Shown: piece after piece, positions 52,376-61,119 of the stretch | How the letters are laid out: each line of letters begins with the position of its first letter | Position numbering within the stretch: the stretch's first letter is position 1 | The notes under the pieces: generated by a model | Told to the model about the DNA's origin: nothing | The model's input: only the letters and a program-made list of their open reading frames with translations | The model's database searches: none | NCBI GenBank assembly: GCA_900543145.1 | Contig: UQPZ01000007.1 | Span: forward strand, 61,549 to 125,548 | Direction of reading: 5' to 3' | Origin: an uncultured Ruminococcus sp. | GTDB lineage: Bacteria > Bacillota > Clostridia > Oscillospirales > Ruminococcaceae | Length of the DNA stretch: 64,000 nt | Made by a program: the position numbers and the translations under genes

Positions 52376-53449
52376 ATGAACAGTATCCAATATATAGATC
52401 CGGCAAAACTGAAAAGCTACAGGGATCATATTTTCCCGCTGTACAGCGGAGACCGGCTTGACCGGCTTGTTGAATCCATCAAAGCTCTGGGAGTATTAAC
52501 TCCGATCATAGTTCGTGCGCTGGACTTCAAGGGCAACAACTACGAGATACTTGCCGGACACAATCGTGTACATGCTTGTCAGCTGGCCGGAGTAAAAGAA
52601 GTACCGTCAATTGTAGTCATTCCGAAATCGGAAGAAGAAGCAAAGCTTATAGCAATCGAAACAAATATGTGCCAGAGGTCGCTGGAGGAAATACCTTTAT
52701 CAGTAAAAGCCAGGGCAATAGCACAGTGGTACAGCTGTATAAAAGCTCAGGGTCTGAGGACGGATCTGCTTGACGAAATCTCCCAGCTTGAACGGCTTGA
52801 AAGCATGGAGTTTTCCATGCCGACGGAGGCAAAAATAATCAACGAAAAAAGTGCCGCAAACCCCGATGAAATCAGGGAAAAATCAACTTCCGTGCAATTT
52901 GAACGTAATTTAGAATCCAGAAATTATATTGCAGAAAAAACAGGCTTGTCTGTTGCAGAAATTCAACGCCTAATCAGACTAGCAACTCTTTCCGACGATC
53001 TGCTAAAAAAGGTTGACGATGGGATAATACCCTACACTGCGGCTTACGAGCTGACGTTTGTCCCCAAGGATACTAATTATACGCTCAATATTATGCTTGA
53101 TACTGTAAAGCCGCCGATATCAATTACTATAAAGGCAGCTCAGAGGTTGAGATATGCTTGCCGAAACGGCAAAAATATAATAAGCTCAGATGAAATAATG
53201 AATATAATAAACGGAGAGAAAAAGTCTGCAAAGGATAAGCCTCTGTCCGTTACGCTGAAACCAAAGGTGCTTAACAAATATTTTGGAGAAATAAAAAGCA
53301 GGAAAGCTGTTGCTGAAAAGGTTGAACAGTCACTGGAGCTTACGGAGGTTATAATACCTCAAATCTTTGAAAAGCATAATGTTTCTGATACGGATTATAG
53401 CATGATAGTGTCCGAAGCGCTGGATATGTATTTTAATAAAATAAATTAG
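52376..53449 (+). CDS. Second ParB-like nuclease-domain protein
   Basis: 357 residues from the ATG at 52376 (GTG at 52367 is an alternative). The ParB domain is intact: DRLVESIKALGVLTPIIVRAL, ILAGHNRVHACQLAGVKEVPSIVV, and RSLEEIPLSVKARAIAQWY. Like the first ParB it has GHNR instead of GERR. The helix-turn-helix (TGLSVAEIQRLIRLATLSDD) and a C-terminal helical domain follow. It is not next to a second parA, and its role (partition, transcription or relaxosome) is unknown. Start overlaps the previous gene's stop. Confidence 0.85.
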   Translation: MNSIQYIDPAKLKSYRDHIFPLYSGDRLDRLVESIKALGVLTPIIVRALDFKGNNYEILAGHNRVHACQLAGVKEVPSIVVIPKSEEEAKLIAIETNMCQRSLEEIPLSVKARAIAQWYSCIKAQGLRTDLLDEISQLERLESMEFSMPTEAKIINEKSAANPDEIREKSTSVQFERNLESRNYIAEKTGLSVAEIQRLIRLATLSDDLLKKVDDGIIPYTAAYELTFVPKDTNYTLNIMLDTVKPPISITIKAAQRLRYACRNGKNIISSDEIMNIINGEKKSAKDKPLSVTLKPKVLNKYFGEIKSRKAVAEKVEQSLELTEVIIPQIFEKHNVSDTDYSMIVSEALDMYFNKIN

Positions 53450-53461
53450 GAGGTACTAAAA

Positions 53462-53671
53462 ATGCTAAAAGATAATGAGATAATCGGCTGGTATAACGGC
53501 AAGGCTTTGACGGTCAATGAAAATGACGAGATCAGCTATTATGAAATGCCGGAAGAATACGCAGTCAAAGGAGAGATACTAGACTGTGATGATCTGAAGC
53601 CTATATCTGAGCTTCCGGCAGATGAGATCATAGCGATCATGGATTATCTTGCAGAGAGGTCTAAGATATGA
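53462..53671 (+). CDS. Small acidic element protein
   Basis: 69 residues with a strong AGGAGG ribosome site (7 nt) and overlapping start of the next gene by 4 nt. A small soluble domain (NEIIGWYNGKALTVNENDEISYYEMPEEY) of unknown family. Expression is very likely given the ribosome site and operon. Confidence 0.65.
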   Translation: MLKDNEIIGWYNGKALTVNENDEISYYEMPEEYAVKGEILDCDDLKPISELPADEIIAIMDYLAERSKI

Positions 53672-54753
53672 AATATTCGAATGAAAGCAGAAAGCAGTTT
53701 TCCAAGGATATACAGATTCAGAAAGAAAAACTGCAAAAGGAAATTGAGAATATCGCTCTTAACTATACCGATAGCCCGGAAAAGCTTGCTGAGCTTGCCG
53801 CATTCCGTTCCAAATTCCATAATTACAGCTTCAGAAATGCCGTGCTTATATATGCTCAGAATCCGAACGCTTCTTTTGTCGGCAGCTATGCTAAGTTTAA
53901 AGAGTTGGGGAAAGAGATCGCAGTTGAAAACAATGAATATGACGAAAAAGGCAATATTCCGTATTTTGGAGTTAAAGCCGGTCAGAGGGGCATGAAGATT
54001 TTTGTGCCGGCTGAAATAACGTATATCTGTGTAGATAAAGTCAATAACGAATGGATCAGAATGTCCGAAGCGACAGCACAGCAAAAAAGCGCGGCCAAAA
54101 TAGGGACGCTTGAAACAAAAACAGAGCTTACGTTCAGGCTGGGAACTGTCTTTGATATTTCTCAGACGGCGATACCTTCAAAGTATTATCCACAGGTTTA
54201 TTTTATGGGTTACAACTCAGAACAGCACGCTCAGATTTATGAGGGCTTAAAGGCTTATATAGAAAACGAGCTGAACTGCCCGGTAACAGTCGGCATTGAC
54301 AATTCAATTGCACTTCGTGGCTTTTGCTACACCGGCTCTGGAGTCGGAATAGCTCTTAACAAAAGACTTGAGGACACTCAGAAGCTTTCTACTTTGTCCC
54401 ATGAGCTGGGGCATTTTCTTATGCACCGAGGCAATCAAAATGCAAAACCCTCTGCTCAGTGTGAGATTGAAGCAGATATATATAACATAATGCTTGAATC
54501 TCATTTTGGTATAGAAACAAACGATATACGCAAGGCGCACCTTGCAGGCAGCTATCGTCAATATTTAAAAGCAATATCAGAAACAAAGTCAAAAGAAAAC
54601 GGAGATAAGAGCGTTTTTGATAATCTTGAAACTATTTTTTCAAATGCTGGAAGGGCTTTTGACGAATCAATTCAGAAGATCGACAGCTATGCTAATATGT
54701 ATGTACCGAAAATGATAGCTGAAACATCGGAAGAATATGAAATTGAGGCTTGA
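53668..54753 (+). CDS. ArdC-like domain protein with HExxH metallopeptidase site
   Basis: 361 residues. The N-terminal region (about 60-110; FHNYSFRNAVLIYAQNPNASFVGSYAKFKELGKEI) matches the ArdC-type single-strand DNA-binding domain found in anti-restriction proteins. A zinc-protease motif LSHELGHFLMH (residues about 243-253) with a later acidic CEIEADIYNIML is of the ImmA/IrrE type. ArdC proteins protect incoming single-stranded DNA of conjugative elements from restriction; the peptidase may cleave a repressor. Overlaps the 69-residue gene by 4 nt. Confidence 0.8.
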   Translation: MKYSNESRKQFSKDIQIQKEKLQKEIENIALNYTDSPEKLAELAAFRSKFHNYSFRNAVLIYAQNPNASFVGSYAKFKELGKEIAVENNEYDEKGNIPYFGVKAGQRGMKIFVPAEITYICVDKVNNEWIRMSEATAQQKSAAKIGTLETKTELTFRLGTVFDISQTAIPSKYYPQVYFMGYNSEQHAQIYEGLKAYIENELNCPVTVGIDNSIALRGFCYTGSGVGIALNKRLEDTQKLSTLSHELGHFLMHRGNQNAKPSAQCEIEADIYNIMLESHFGIETNDIRKAHLAGSYRQYLKAISETKSKENGDKSVFDNLETIFSNAGRAFDESIQKIDSYANMYVPKMIAETSEEYEIEA

Positions 54754-54778
54754 CAATGTATAATTTTTGATACATAAT
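54750..54778 (+). promoter_or_regulatory. Promoter at the end of the ArdC-like gene
   Basis: TTGACA (54750-54755, overlapping the stop codon), 17-nt spacer, CATAAT (54773-54778). Interleaved inverted repeats ATGTAT/ATACAT surround the -10 box. A short CGGAGC/GCTCCG hairpin (54808-54822) lies in the leader. Confidence 0.6.
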
Positions 54779-54846
54779 GTATACATATAACGCCTCAGTT
54801 TTTTGGACGGAGCAAGGCTCCGAATAAATTCAAGGAGGAAATATTT

Positions 54847-55143
54847 ATGAGTAAGTACATTGAGGCGGTCAAAAAGGTTCGAGGCGGGCTTCCGCTTTCA
54901 GAAAATGAGAAGGAAGTGCTGGAGAACGGCGCCAATATACTCGAAAGCGTACCTGAAATATATAAGGCTCCGGCGCTGCTTGCAAAACAGCAGAAAGGCT
55001 ATGAACTGAGCAAGGTTGAAAAAGAATATCTTAGTATGCAGCTTATGCTTTTGTCAGAGTCGGAAGATGATGAAACTGCCGATGAAGCGGCAGCAAATGA
55101 TATGCTCGTTGAAGAACTGCTGAAAGACCGGACGCAGAATTAA
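54847..55143 (+). CDS. Acidic helical element protein
   Basis: 98 residues, strongly acidic in the C-terminal half (SESEDDETADEAAANDML), helical, no membrane segment. AGGAGG ribosome site. It is the gene immediately upstream of the MazF/PemK-like toxin, in the place where an antitoxin would be, and the acidic helical tail fits an antitoxin, but no DNA-binding domain is recognised and a terminator lies between the two, so the pairing is only a suggestion. Confidence 0.55.
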   Translation: MSKYIEAVKKVRGGLPLSENEKEVLENGANILESVPEIYKAPALLAKQQKGYELSKVEKEYLSMQLMLLSESEDDETADEAAANDMLVEELLKDRTQN

Positions 55144-55179
55144 CTTGTCTGCGTCACTGTAAACTTAAAATTTATTTTT

Positions 55180-55213
55180 AAAGGAAGAACATTATTGGTG
55201 TTCTTCCTTTTTT
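55180..55213 (+). terminator. Strong terminator directly upstream of the mazF-like gene
   Basis: 12-bp stem AAAGGAAGAACA (55180-55191) with TGTTCTTCCTTT (55199-55210), 7-nt loop, then a TTT tail. The mazF-like ribosome site starts about 4 nt later. It either ends the upstream gene or acts as an attenuator for the toxin. Confidence 0.85.
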
Positions 55214-55229
55214 GTTTGGAGGAAAAGCA

Positions 55230-55625
55230 ATGGAAATAGGAGATGTATATTTAGTCAATTTTCACTATGAGGAAAATGCGAGGTTCGCCAAACTGCGTCC
55301 TGCAGTTTGTATTCTGATTAATTCAAACAATGATGAATTTGCGGCGCTGAAAGTAACGTCGAAAGAACGTGCTTACGATAAATGCAGTATTAGGCTTACC
55401 GAAAGCAAAGCAGCTGGATTAAAGGTTCAATCGTTTGTCCGCTGTAATAAGATCGAGTTCTTTAAAAGTTCTGATATAATCGCTAAGCGCGGAAATTTAT
55501 CAGAACATGATTTAAGATCCGTTATAAGCGGCTTCAATGACTACTATTCAAGGCTTTCGGAAATTAATCAGAGCATAAAACAATATCAAGAAGAACCGGA
55601 GCAGCCTGATCTGGAAATGGAGTGA
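55230..55625 (+). CDS. MazF/PemK-family toxin-like protein
   Basis: 131 residues from the ATG at 55230 (GGAGG 7 nt upstream; the frame opens 18 bases earlier without a ribosome site). EIGDVYLVNFHYEENARFAKLRPAVCILIN is the MazF/PemK N-terminal pattern (GDVYLV ... RPAVVI), and the SH3-like barrel continues as AALKVTSKER and FVRCNKIEFF. MazF family proteins cut single-stranded RNA at short sites. A tail of 30 charged residues is unusual. Whether it is an active toxin or an element-borne regulator is unknown. Confidence 0.75.
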   Translation: MEIGDVYLVNFHYEENARFAKLRPAVCILINSNNDEFAALKVTSKERAYDKCSIRLTESKAAGLKVQSFVRCNKIEFFKSSDIIAKRGNLSEHDLRSVISGFNDYYSRLSEINQSIKQYQEEPEQPDLEME

Positions 55626-55631
55626 TAAAAA

Positions 55632-56726
55632 TTGAACAGAAACAATTATCCTTTTACTCAAGACGAAATGAAAGCCGCATATGAAACATCGGTTATAGAT
55701 CTGGCACAGCAGTACGGATATGAGCTTAAAGCAGAGCGTGATGTTTATCACATTAAGGGATTTGGAGGATTATATATCTGGCAGAATGGTTTAGGGTGGT
55801 ATCAACACAGTACTCAAGATCGGGGTAACAATGTTGATTTTTTGATGAAATTCTGCGGCGTAGATCGTAAGATTGACGCCATAAGAATGCTGCTGACAAC
55901 AGCGAGGATTACTCCTGCAGCTGAACTGCGCATAAATAATGAGCCGCCGAAGCCAAAAGGAAAAATAAAGCTGCCGGAAAAATTCAGCGGCACATACGGA
56001 AATCTATATTGGTATCTGATGACTAAACGATGCATTGATAAAGACGTGGTATATAAATGCCTGTACGATCGCAATATATATCAGGATATACACCGTAATG
56101 TGGTTTTCTGCGGCAAGGATAACAGCGGCAACATTAAATATGCAAGCGTGCGCGGAACGGTTGAAATTGAAGGCAAAGAGCCGTTTAAAGGAGAGGTTTT
56201 CAACAGCGATAAAAAATACGGCTTCAGGATAGACGGTACAAGCGACCGTCTTTTTGTATTTGAGGCACCCATCGACGCAATGAGCCATGCAACCTTGTGT
56301 AAGCTGTCAGGTCTTGATTGGCAAATGGACACACGGCTTGCGCTCGGCGGCACATCCGATTTGGCTCTTAAGCAGTATCTTTCCGACAATCCGCAGATTA
56401 AGCAAATAGTTTTCTGTTTGGATAACGATTTCTACAAATGGGATAAACATCTGCAATGTTGGAACAACGTAGGACAGAATGTGATATTAAAATACGTTGA
56501 AAAATATAAGGAGAAATACATCATCGGCCGTTCCAGACCTCCGGTTCCGTTCAAGGATTTCAACGAATATTTGACCGGAACGCTACACCCCGAATTTGCA
56601 CAGCAATGCAAGGAAAAGGCTTGTCAAACCTTTATGCAGCATGATTCGCCTGAAAAGATCGAGGAGTATTTCCCTGAAGAGCAGGCGGAAATCCAATCGG
56701 AGCCGATCCCTGCCCTGGAAGCCTGA
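55632..56726 (+). CDS. DUF3991 and Toprim domain protein (primase-like)
   Basis: 364 residues from the TTG at 55632 (GGAG ten bases upstream). A DUF3991-type N-terminal domain (VYHIKGFGGLYIWQNGLGWYQHSTQDRGNNVDFLMKFCG) is followed by a Toprim domain (LFVFEAPIDAMSHATL with the conserved Glu, and IVFCLDNDFYKWDKHL with the DxD acidic pair). Such proteins resemble plasmid primases and probably make primers on transferred single-stranded DNA. Next to the oriT-like region and relaxase, this placement supports a role in conjugation. Confidence 0.82.
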   Translation: MNRNNYPFTQDEMKAAYETSVIDLAQQYGYELKAERDVYHIKGFGGLYIWQNGLGWYQHSTQDRGNNVDFLMKFCGVDRKIDAIRMLLTTARITPAAELRINNEPPKPKGKIKLPEKFSGTYGNLYWYLMTKRCIDKDVVYKCLYDRNIYQDIHRNVVFCGKDNSGNIKYASVRGTVEIEGKEPFKGEVFNSDKKYGFRIDGTSDRLFVFEAPIDAMSHATLCKLSGLDWQMDTRLALGGTSDLALKQYLSDNPQIKQIVFCLDNDFYKWDKHLQCWNNVGQNVILKYVEKYKEKYIIGRSRPPVPFKDFNEYLTGTLHPEFAQQCKEKACQTFMQHDSPEKIEEYFPEEQAEIQSEPIPALEA

Positions 56727-56750
56727 ACTTTATTTATTTCAATTTTTACA

Positions 56751-56952
56751 GCTGCGGAGCAGCGTACCGAAAGGGCAAAAATCGAAGTGAAACGAGATTT
56801 TAACCCAGAAGGGCAGGAATAGCTGTCATACGACAGCTTAGCACATCTCGCAGGCAAAGCCTGCGAAGCGTATTACAGCACACAAAAATGTATTACAAAC
56901 ATAATACACAAGTGTCAAAGCATAAGCCTTGACGAAAAGGAGGGAAAACAAA
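56751..56952 (+). other. Candidate origin of transfer (oriT)
   Basis: Gene-free stretch between the primase-like and relaxosome genes with several inverted repeats: GCTGC/GCAGC (56751-56763), AGCTGTC/GACAGCT (56821-56838, 4-nt loop), TCGCAGGC/GCCTGCGA (56848-56866, 3-nt loop) and TGTATTA/TAATACA (56889-56908). Clustered inverted repeats immediately upstream of the relaxase are the typical layout of an oriT. The nick site is not identified. Confidence 0.65.
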
Positions 56953-57441
56953 GTGAAAAGTACGCCTTTAGTTATTCGTGTGCCGGACGAATTGAAAGAA
57001 CAGCTTGAGGTAAAAGCCTCCGCCGAACACATTACCGTGTCAGACCTTGTAAGACGGTATATAGACAAGGGTCTGAACCTTGAGGGGTACAAGTCAGAGA
57101 TTGATTTTCTTTCAGAAATCATGCAGACGGTTTTATCCGGCGTGCTTGATCCTCAGATTGAAAGAATTATCAAGCTTATCATTAAGCTCGGTAAGATTAA
57201 TGGTGCAGGATATTTTCTTCAGCTTGCCAATCTTTTAAGTGAGGATAACGAATCGGACATCGGGGATATATCTGAAATCGTAAACCGCTGTAATCGTTTG
57301 GCTGTAAAATATATGTCACAGAAGGACAGCGATGTTGAAAGATTTTTGCTTAATAACACAGAGCTGCTAAAAGAAGCTCTAAGGCTTAAGAATGATCCTT
57401 ACGGGTTTGAATTTAATGCAATAGGCGGAAGCGATGAGTAG
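56953..57441 (+). CDS. Ribbon-helix-helix relaxosome accessory protein
   Basis: 162 residues from the GTG at 56953 (AGGAGG 9 nt upstream). The N terminus (KSTPLVIRVPDELKEQLEVKASAEHITVSDLVRRYIDKGL) is a MetJ/Arc ribbon-helix-helix. The C-terminal 110 residues are helical. Proteins of this type (MobC-like) bind oriT and help the relaxase open the strand. Overlaps the relaxase start by 8 nt; directly after the oriT-like region. Confidence 0.8.
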   Translation: MKSTPLVIRVPDELKEQLEVKASAEHITVSDLVRRYIDKGLNLEGYKSEIDFLSEIMQTVLSGVLDPQIERIIKLIIKLGKINGAGYFLQLANLLSEDNESDIGDISEIVNRCNRLAVKYMSQKDSDVERFLLNNTELLKEALRLKNDPYGFEFNAIGGSDE

Positions 57442-58672
57442 CGCCGTATTAATATATAAGGCGAGAGGATATAACAAACGGACGGACGGAAACCGAACAG
57501 TAAAAAATAAGGCTCATGTAGAATACATAGCTACCCGACCCGGGGCATGGAAAGAGCCGGAACAAGACAGCGCACTGTTCGGCAGCTTTAACCGGCAATA
57601 TCTTGACGTTATATCGGTAGATGAAGGTATGCAAAAGATAGCTGAGGTTACGGATAGGTATAAGACGACATACCGTGATGTGATTTCCTTTACCTCAGAG
57701 CAGGCTGCTCATCTTGGACTTAATACTCTTGCAGACTGGAAAAAATACGTTAAGGAGCAGGTTCTGGTTATAGCTAAGGAGAGAGGGATTAAATATGAAA
57801 ACCTTGAATGGGAGGCGGCAGTTCACGATAAAAAAGGACAGCCTCATACTCACATAATAATGTGGGATAACTCAAACGCAGTTCAGCCGAACAAGCTTGA
57901 TACCAAGCTATACAAGCAAACGCGGAGGAAGCTGATCCAGAAAACATACAAGGAAGAGTTTCAGGAATTTTTCAATGCTCAAAACGAGGCGAAAAACGCC
58001 CTCCGAGCCGACAGCCGTGAAATTCTCAAAGGCTTTGAAGAATACTTAACTCCACAGAGGATAAATACCTATGATGTGAATGATTATCTTGACGGAGTAA
58101 TTCAATTTGATGTTTCCGGCTTAAGCAGCTTTGATATTCTTAATTCACCTAATGCGGAGGATATTCTGAAAGAGTATCTCCGGGTCAGATTAGTAGTGCT
58201 TAAGCATAAGGGACGGCTGGCGTATAAGGATCTTGCGCCGGAGAGAAAAACAATAGTAGACAATTTTGTAAAGCTGCTGCTTAACAGCAATGATAAGCTT
58301 AAGGCGCTGGCTGATAACTTTGTTTCATCTCATATTGAGGTTTTTAAGTTTTATTCGGCAAAGGAAAATGAGCTGAAATATGAAACCGGGAAATATTCCA
58401 ATATGGCAGTTAAAATGATCGCAAACGCTCTTTTGCAGTCCATGAAAGACTATCAGTTTGAAGACTGTATACAGGACGGAGCGACAGGACAGCAGCAAGC
58501 TGAATATATAGCCGGAGGAATTCTGACAGCGTTTGCAAATCTGGCTCGGCTTACAAGGCAGAATAACGCAAGGTGCGCGGAATATAACTCTATGGCTAAG
58601 AGTGGGGATTTATCAAAGGAAGCTATAAAGGAGCTAATAAAGCAAAGAAAGGACAGGGGGCTGGAAATTTGA
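57434..58672 (+). CDS. MOBP-type relaxase (MobP2/MobP3-like)
   Basis: 412 residues. The N-terminal nuclease domain opens with SAVLIYKARGYNKRTDGN and contains the histidine triad in WEAAVHDKKGQPHTHIIMWDN (HxH plus an upstream H), which binds the metal at the nick site. KAHVEYIATRPG and the later YKQTRRKLIQKTYKEEF fit MobP relaxases of Firmicutes. The relaxase nicks oriT and leads the strand to the recipient. The catalytic tyrosine is probably near the N terminus but cannot be fixed. The C-terminal part is helical. Confidence 0.85.
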   Translation: MSSAVLIYKARGYNKRTDGNRTVKNKAHVEYIATRPGAWKEPEQDSALFGSFNRQYLDVISVDEGMQKIAEVTDRYKTTYRDVISFTSEQAAHLGLNTLADWKKYVKEQVLVIAKERGIKYENLEWEAAVHDKKGQPHTHIIMWDNSNAVQPNKLDTKLYKQTRRKLIQKTYKEEFQEFFNAQNEAKNALRADSREILKGFEEYLTPQRINTYDVNDYLDGVIQFDVSGLSSFDILNSPNAEDILKEYLRVRLVVLKHKGRLAYKDLAPERKTIVDNFVKLLLNSNDKLKALADNFVSSHIEVFKFYSAKENELKYETGKYSNMAVKMIANALLQSMKDYQFEDCIQDGATGQQQAEYIAGGILTAFANLARLTRQNNARCAEYNSMAKSGDLSKEAIKELIKQRKDRGLEI

Positions 58673-60762
58673 AAAACAAAAGCAAAATACCGCTGCTGGT
58701 CATATTGTTTGGTATCGCCTGCGCCGTAGGCTTCTTCACAGCGCCGGGCATTTTTTTACTTATATCAAAGCAAGCCGACAGGTTCGGATATTACCCTCCG
58801 GGGTATTGCGTTGAAATACTAAAAGCTGAAAAGGACGCTCAGACCACATTCATTTGCACGGTTTTCATTGTAGTGGCTATGGGTTACTTATTATTCTTTT
58901 CCGACACAAAGGACGATTATCAGGCAGAGCTTTACAGCGTTACTCCTGACATTCAGATACCTCAGCCATTAGGTCAGTATCAGCATGGATCCGCATGGTT
59001 CCTTTCAGACAAAAAATTTTGTGGGGATTATCCGGTCGTAAGGATCAACTTAAAAGCTCCTGTTTTCCGCTATCTTTTACAGCAGGGAAAACAGGATATA
59101 AATGAAGTAAAGAAATACCGCATATCTAACGGAGAACTCAGGCAAAGAAAGCTTTTTCAGAATCTGCCGCACAGGATGATATATATCAAATATAATCACT
59201 CGAAGCTATATCTTAAAAGGCAGGCAAAAATGCTGAAAAGACTTGATACCGAACCGCTGAAAAAAACAGGCGGAGGCTTAGTTGTTAACTATAAGATAAG
59301 AGGACGCAAAGAATATATCAATGTTCTTACCGACGATATTCATTCAATGGTTTTAGGTTCAACGGGTTCAGGAAAATCACGTTATCTGGTTATACAGTCG
59401 ATAATCTGTCAGCTGCTTGCCGGAGAATCGGTTTTTGTATCTGACCCAAAGGGAGAGCTATATCAATATTTGTGCAGGCTGCTTAAGCGTCTTGGAGTAA
59501 ATACAATAGTGCTTGATTACCGTGATATGAGCAAATCAATGGGATATAACTTTTTACAACCTATTATTGACAAGCTTAAAGCAGGAGATCTTAACAAGGC
59601 AATGCAGCTGTGCCGCGATTACGCTACAATGATCGCCGGCAAGAAAAACGAACAGACTGAGCCTTTGTGGCACGACGGCAAGGTTGCTGTACTGGCAGCC
59701 GGTATTATGGCCTGTACATATGACAATATGGATAAGCCTCAGAACCAGAATCTATGTTATGTCTACGAATGGCTTACAAGGATGTGCGCTGAACGTTCGG
59801 GAGGAAAGGGGTTGCTGCTTAATGAATATCTAAAGGTTGCAGGTGAAGATCATCCGGCAAACCTTATCTTTGCTCAGGCAAACGTTGCGCCGAGCAAAAC
59901 CCGAGGTAGCTTTTATACATCTGCGTGTACGGCTCTTACGGTATTTACCGACAGACAGCTCTATCACATTTGCAGTAATTCGGATTTCAAGCTTACCGAC
60001 CTTGCGACAAAAAGGACAGCTATGTTTGTGATCCTGCCGGAGAGCAAGACAACGTTTTATCCGCTAGTATCTTTACTCGTTGCACAAATATATGAAGCGC
60101 TGGACGATTACAGCAATAACGTTTTAGGATCCGGTCGACTGCCTCGCAGAGTTCACTTTGATCTGGACGAGTTCGGTAATTTTTCAGCATTTCCTGATTT
60201 TAATATGATGTTAACGGTAGGACGATCCAAGGGCATTATATACAATCTGTTCCTACAGAGCTATGCTCAGCTGAAGGAGAAGTACAACGATAACATCTGC
60301 GAAATAATCAAGGGCAACTGTACAAATCAGATATACCTAAAATCCACAGACGATTCCGGAACCAACAAGCCAATATCGGACAGCTTAGGAAAATACACGA
60401 CCTCAAGCTACTCACTGTCCTCCAACAGCGGCAAGTACAGCGGCGGCTCATCGTCAATGAACCTATCGGAACGCAATCTGCTTTTCCCGGACGAACTAAA
60501 ACGGCTGAGAAGACCGTATATGCTTGTTATCGGAGAAAATGGCTGCAAGATCACAAACTCGCCTGATCTAAGTAAATGGGCTTTTAACACAATGCTCGGC
60601 TTGGGAAATAAGAAGCATAACGAAAAAGTCAGAGCTTTGCGGCAGTCGCAGAGACCCAAGCTTAAAGATGTAGACAAACCGCCGGAGTATGACGGTATGT
60701 GGGTAACCGCAAACTTCAATAAATTTAAAATACAAATCTTGAAAAAACAAAAAAGATTATAA
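58669..60762 (+). CDS. VirD4/TraG-type coupling ATPase
   Basis: 697 residues, TTG start overlapping the relaxase stop. Two membrane helices (about 8-30 and 62-82), then Walker A GSTGSGKSR around residue 229, a basic ATPase domain, and Walker B VHFDLDEFGNFSAFP around residue 494. The family corresponds to VirD4-like proteins of Tn1549-type and related elements. It links the relaxase-DNA complex to the transfer channel. Confidence 0.9.
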   Translation: MKNKSKIPLLVILFGIACAVGFFTAPGIFLLISKQADRFGYYPPGYCVEILKAEKDAQTTFICTVFIVVAMGYLLFFSDTKDDYQAELYSVTPDIQIPQPLGQYQHGSAWFLSDKKFCGDYPVVRINLKAPVFRYLLQQGKQDINEVKKYRISNGELRQRKLFQNLPHRMIYIKYNHSKLYLKRQAKMLKRLDTEPLKKTGGGLVVNYKIRGRKEYINVLTDDIHSMVLGSTGSGKSRYLVIQSIICQLLAGESVFVSDPKGELYQYLCRLLKRLGVNTIVLDYRDMSKSMGYNFLQPIIDKLKAGDLNKAMQLCRDYATMIAGKKNEQTEPLWHDGKVAVLAAGIMACTYDNMDKPQNQNLCYVYEWLTRMCAERSGGKGLLLNEYLKVAGEDHPANLIFAQANVAPSKTRGSFYTSACTALTVFTDRQLYHICSNSDFKLTDLATKRTAMFVILPESKTTFYPLVSLLVAQIYEALDDYSNNVLGSGRLPRRVHFDLDEFGNFSAFPDFNMMLTVGRSKGIIYNLFLQSYAQLKEKYNDNICEIIKGNCTNQIYLKSTDDSGTNKPISDSLGKYTTSSYSLSSNSGKYSGGSSSMNLSERNLLFPDELKRLRRPYMLVIGENGCKITNSPDLSKWAFNTMLGLGNKKHNEKVRALRQSQRPKLKDVDKPPEYDGMWVTANFNKFKIQILKKQKRL

Positions 60763-60775
60763 AGGAGTAACTATT

Positions 60776-61108
60776 ATGAAGAAAAACAAATTGAAAAGAA
60801 CGCTTTTATCATTTGTCCTGACCGCTTTTTCAGCGGTGATTTTCGCTCAGTCTGCATTCGCTTCGTTCCAGGATTCCAAAATCGCAACAGGTACTGAAAA
60901 GCTTATAGATGACGTGCTTAAATGGATACAAATACTGGCTATACCTATTGGTACGGTTTTTATAATATACTTTCAGATCCGTAAAAGCGGAGCTGATCAG
61001 CAGGACAAAAAAGAATGGTCGGAAAGAACAAAAACGACAATAATCAGTGTCGTTATTGCAGAGGTCGCAAGTACGCTGATAAATCTGGTGCTTGCCTACT
61101 ATAAGTAA
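60776..61108 (+). CDS. VirB2/TrbC-like pilin-type membrane protein
   Basis: 110 residues. A signal peptide (about 1-30, ending AFA-SF) is followed by two membrane segments (about 50-66 and 89-106) with a short charged loop RKSGADQQDKKEWSERTK between. Size and topology match VirB2-like subunits of conjugation channels in Gram-positives. AAAGGAG ribosome site, 14 nt after VirD4. Confidence 0.72.
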   Translation: MKKNKLKRTLLSFVLTAFSAVIFAQSAFASFQDSKIATGTEKLIDDVLKWIQILAIPIGTVFIIYFQIRKSGADQQDKKEWSERTKTTIISVVIAEVASTLINLVLAYYK

Positions 61109-61119
61109 GGAGCTTCATT

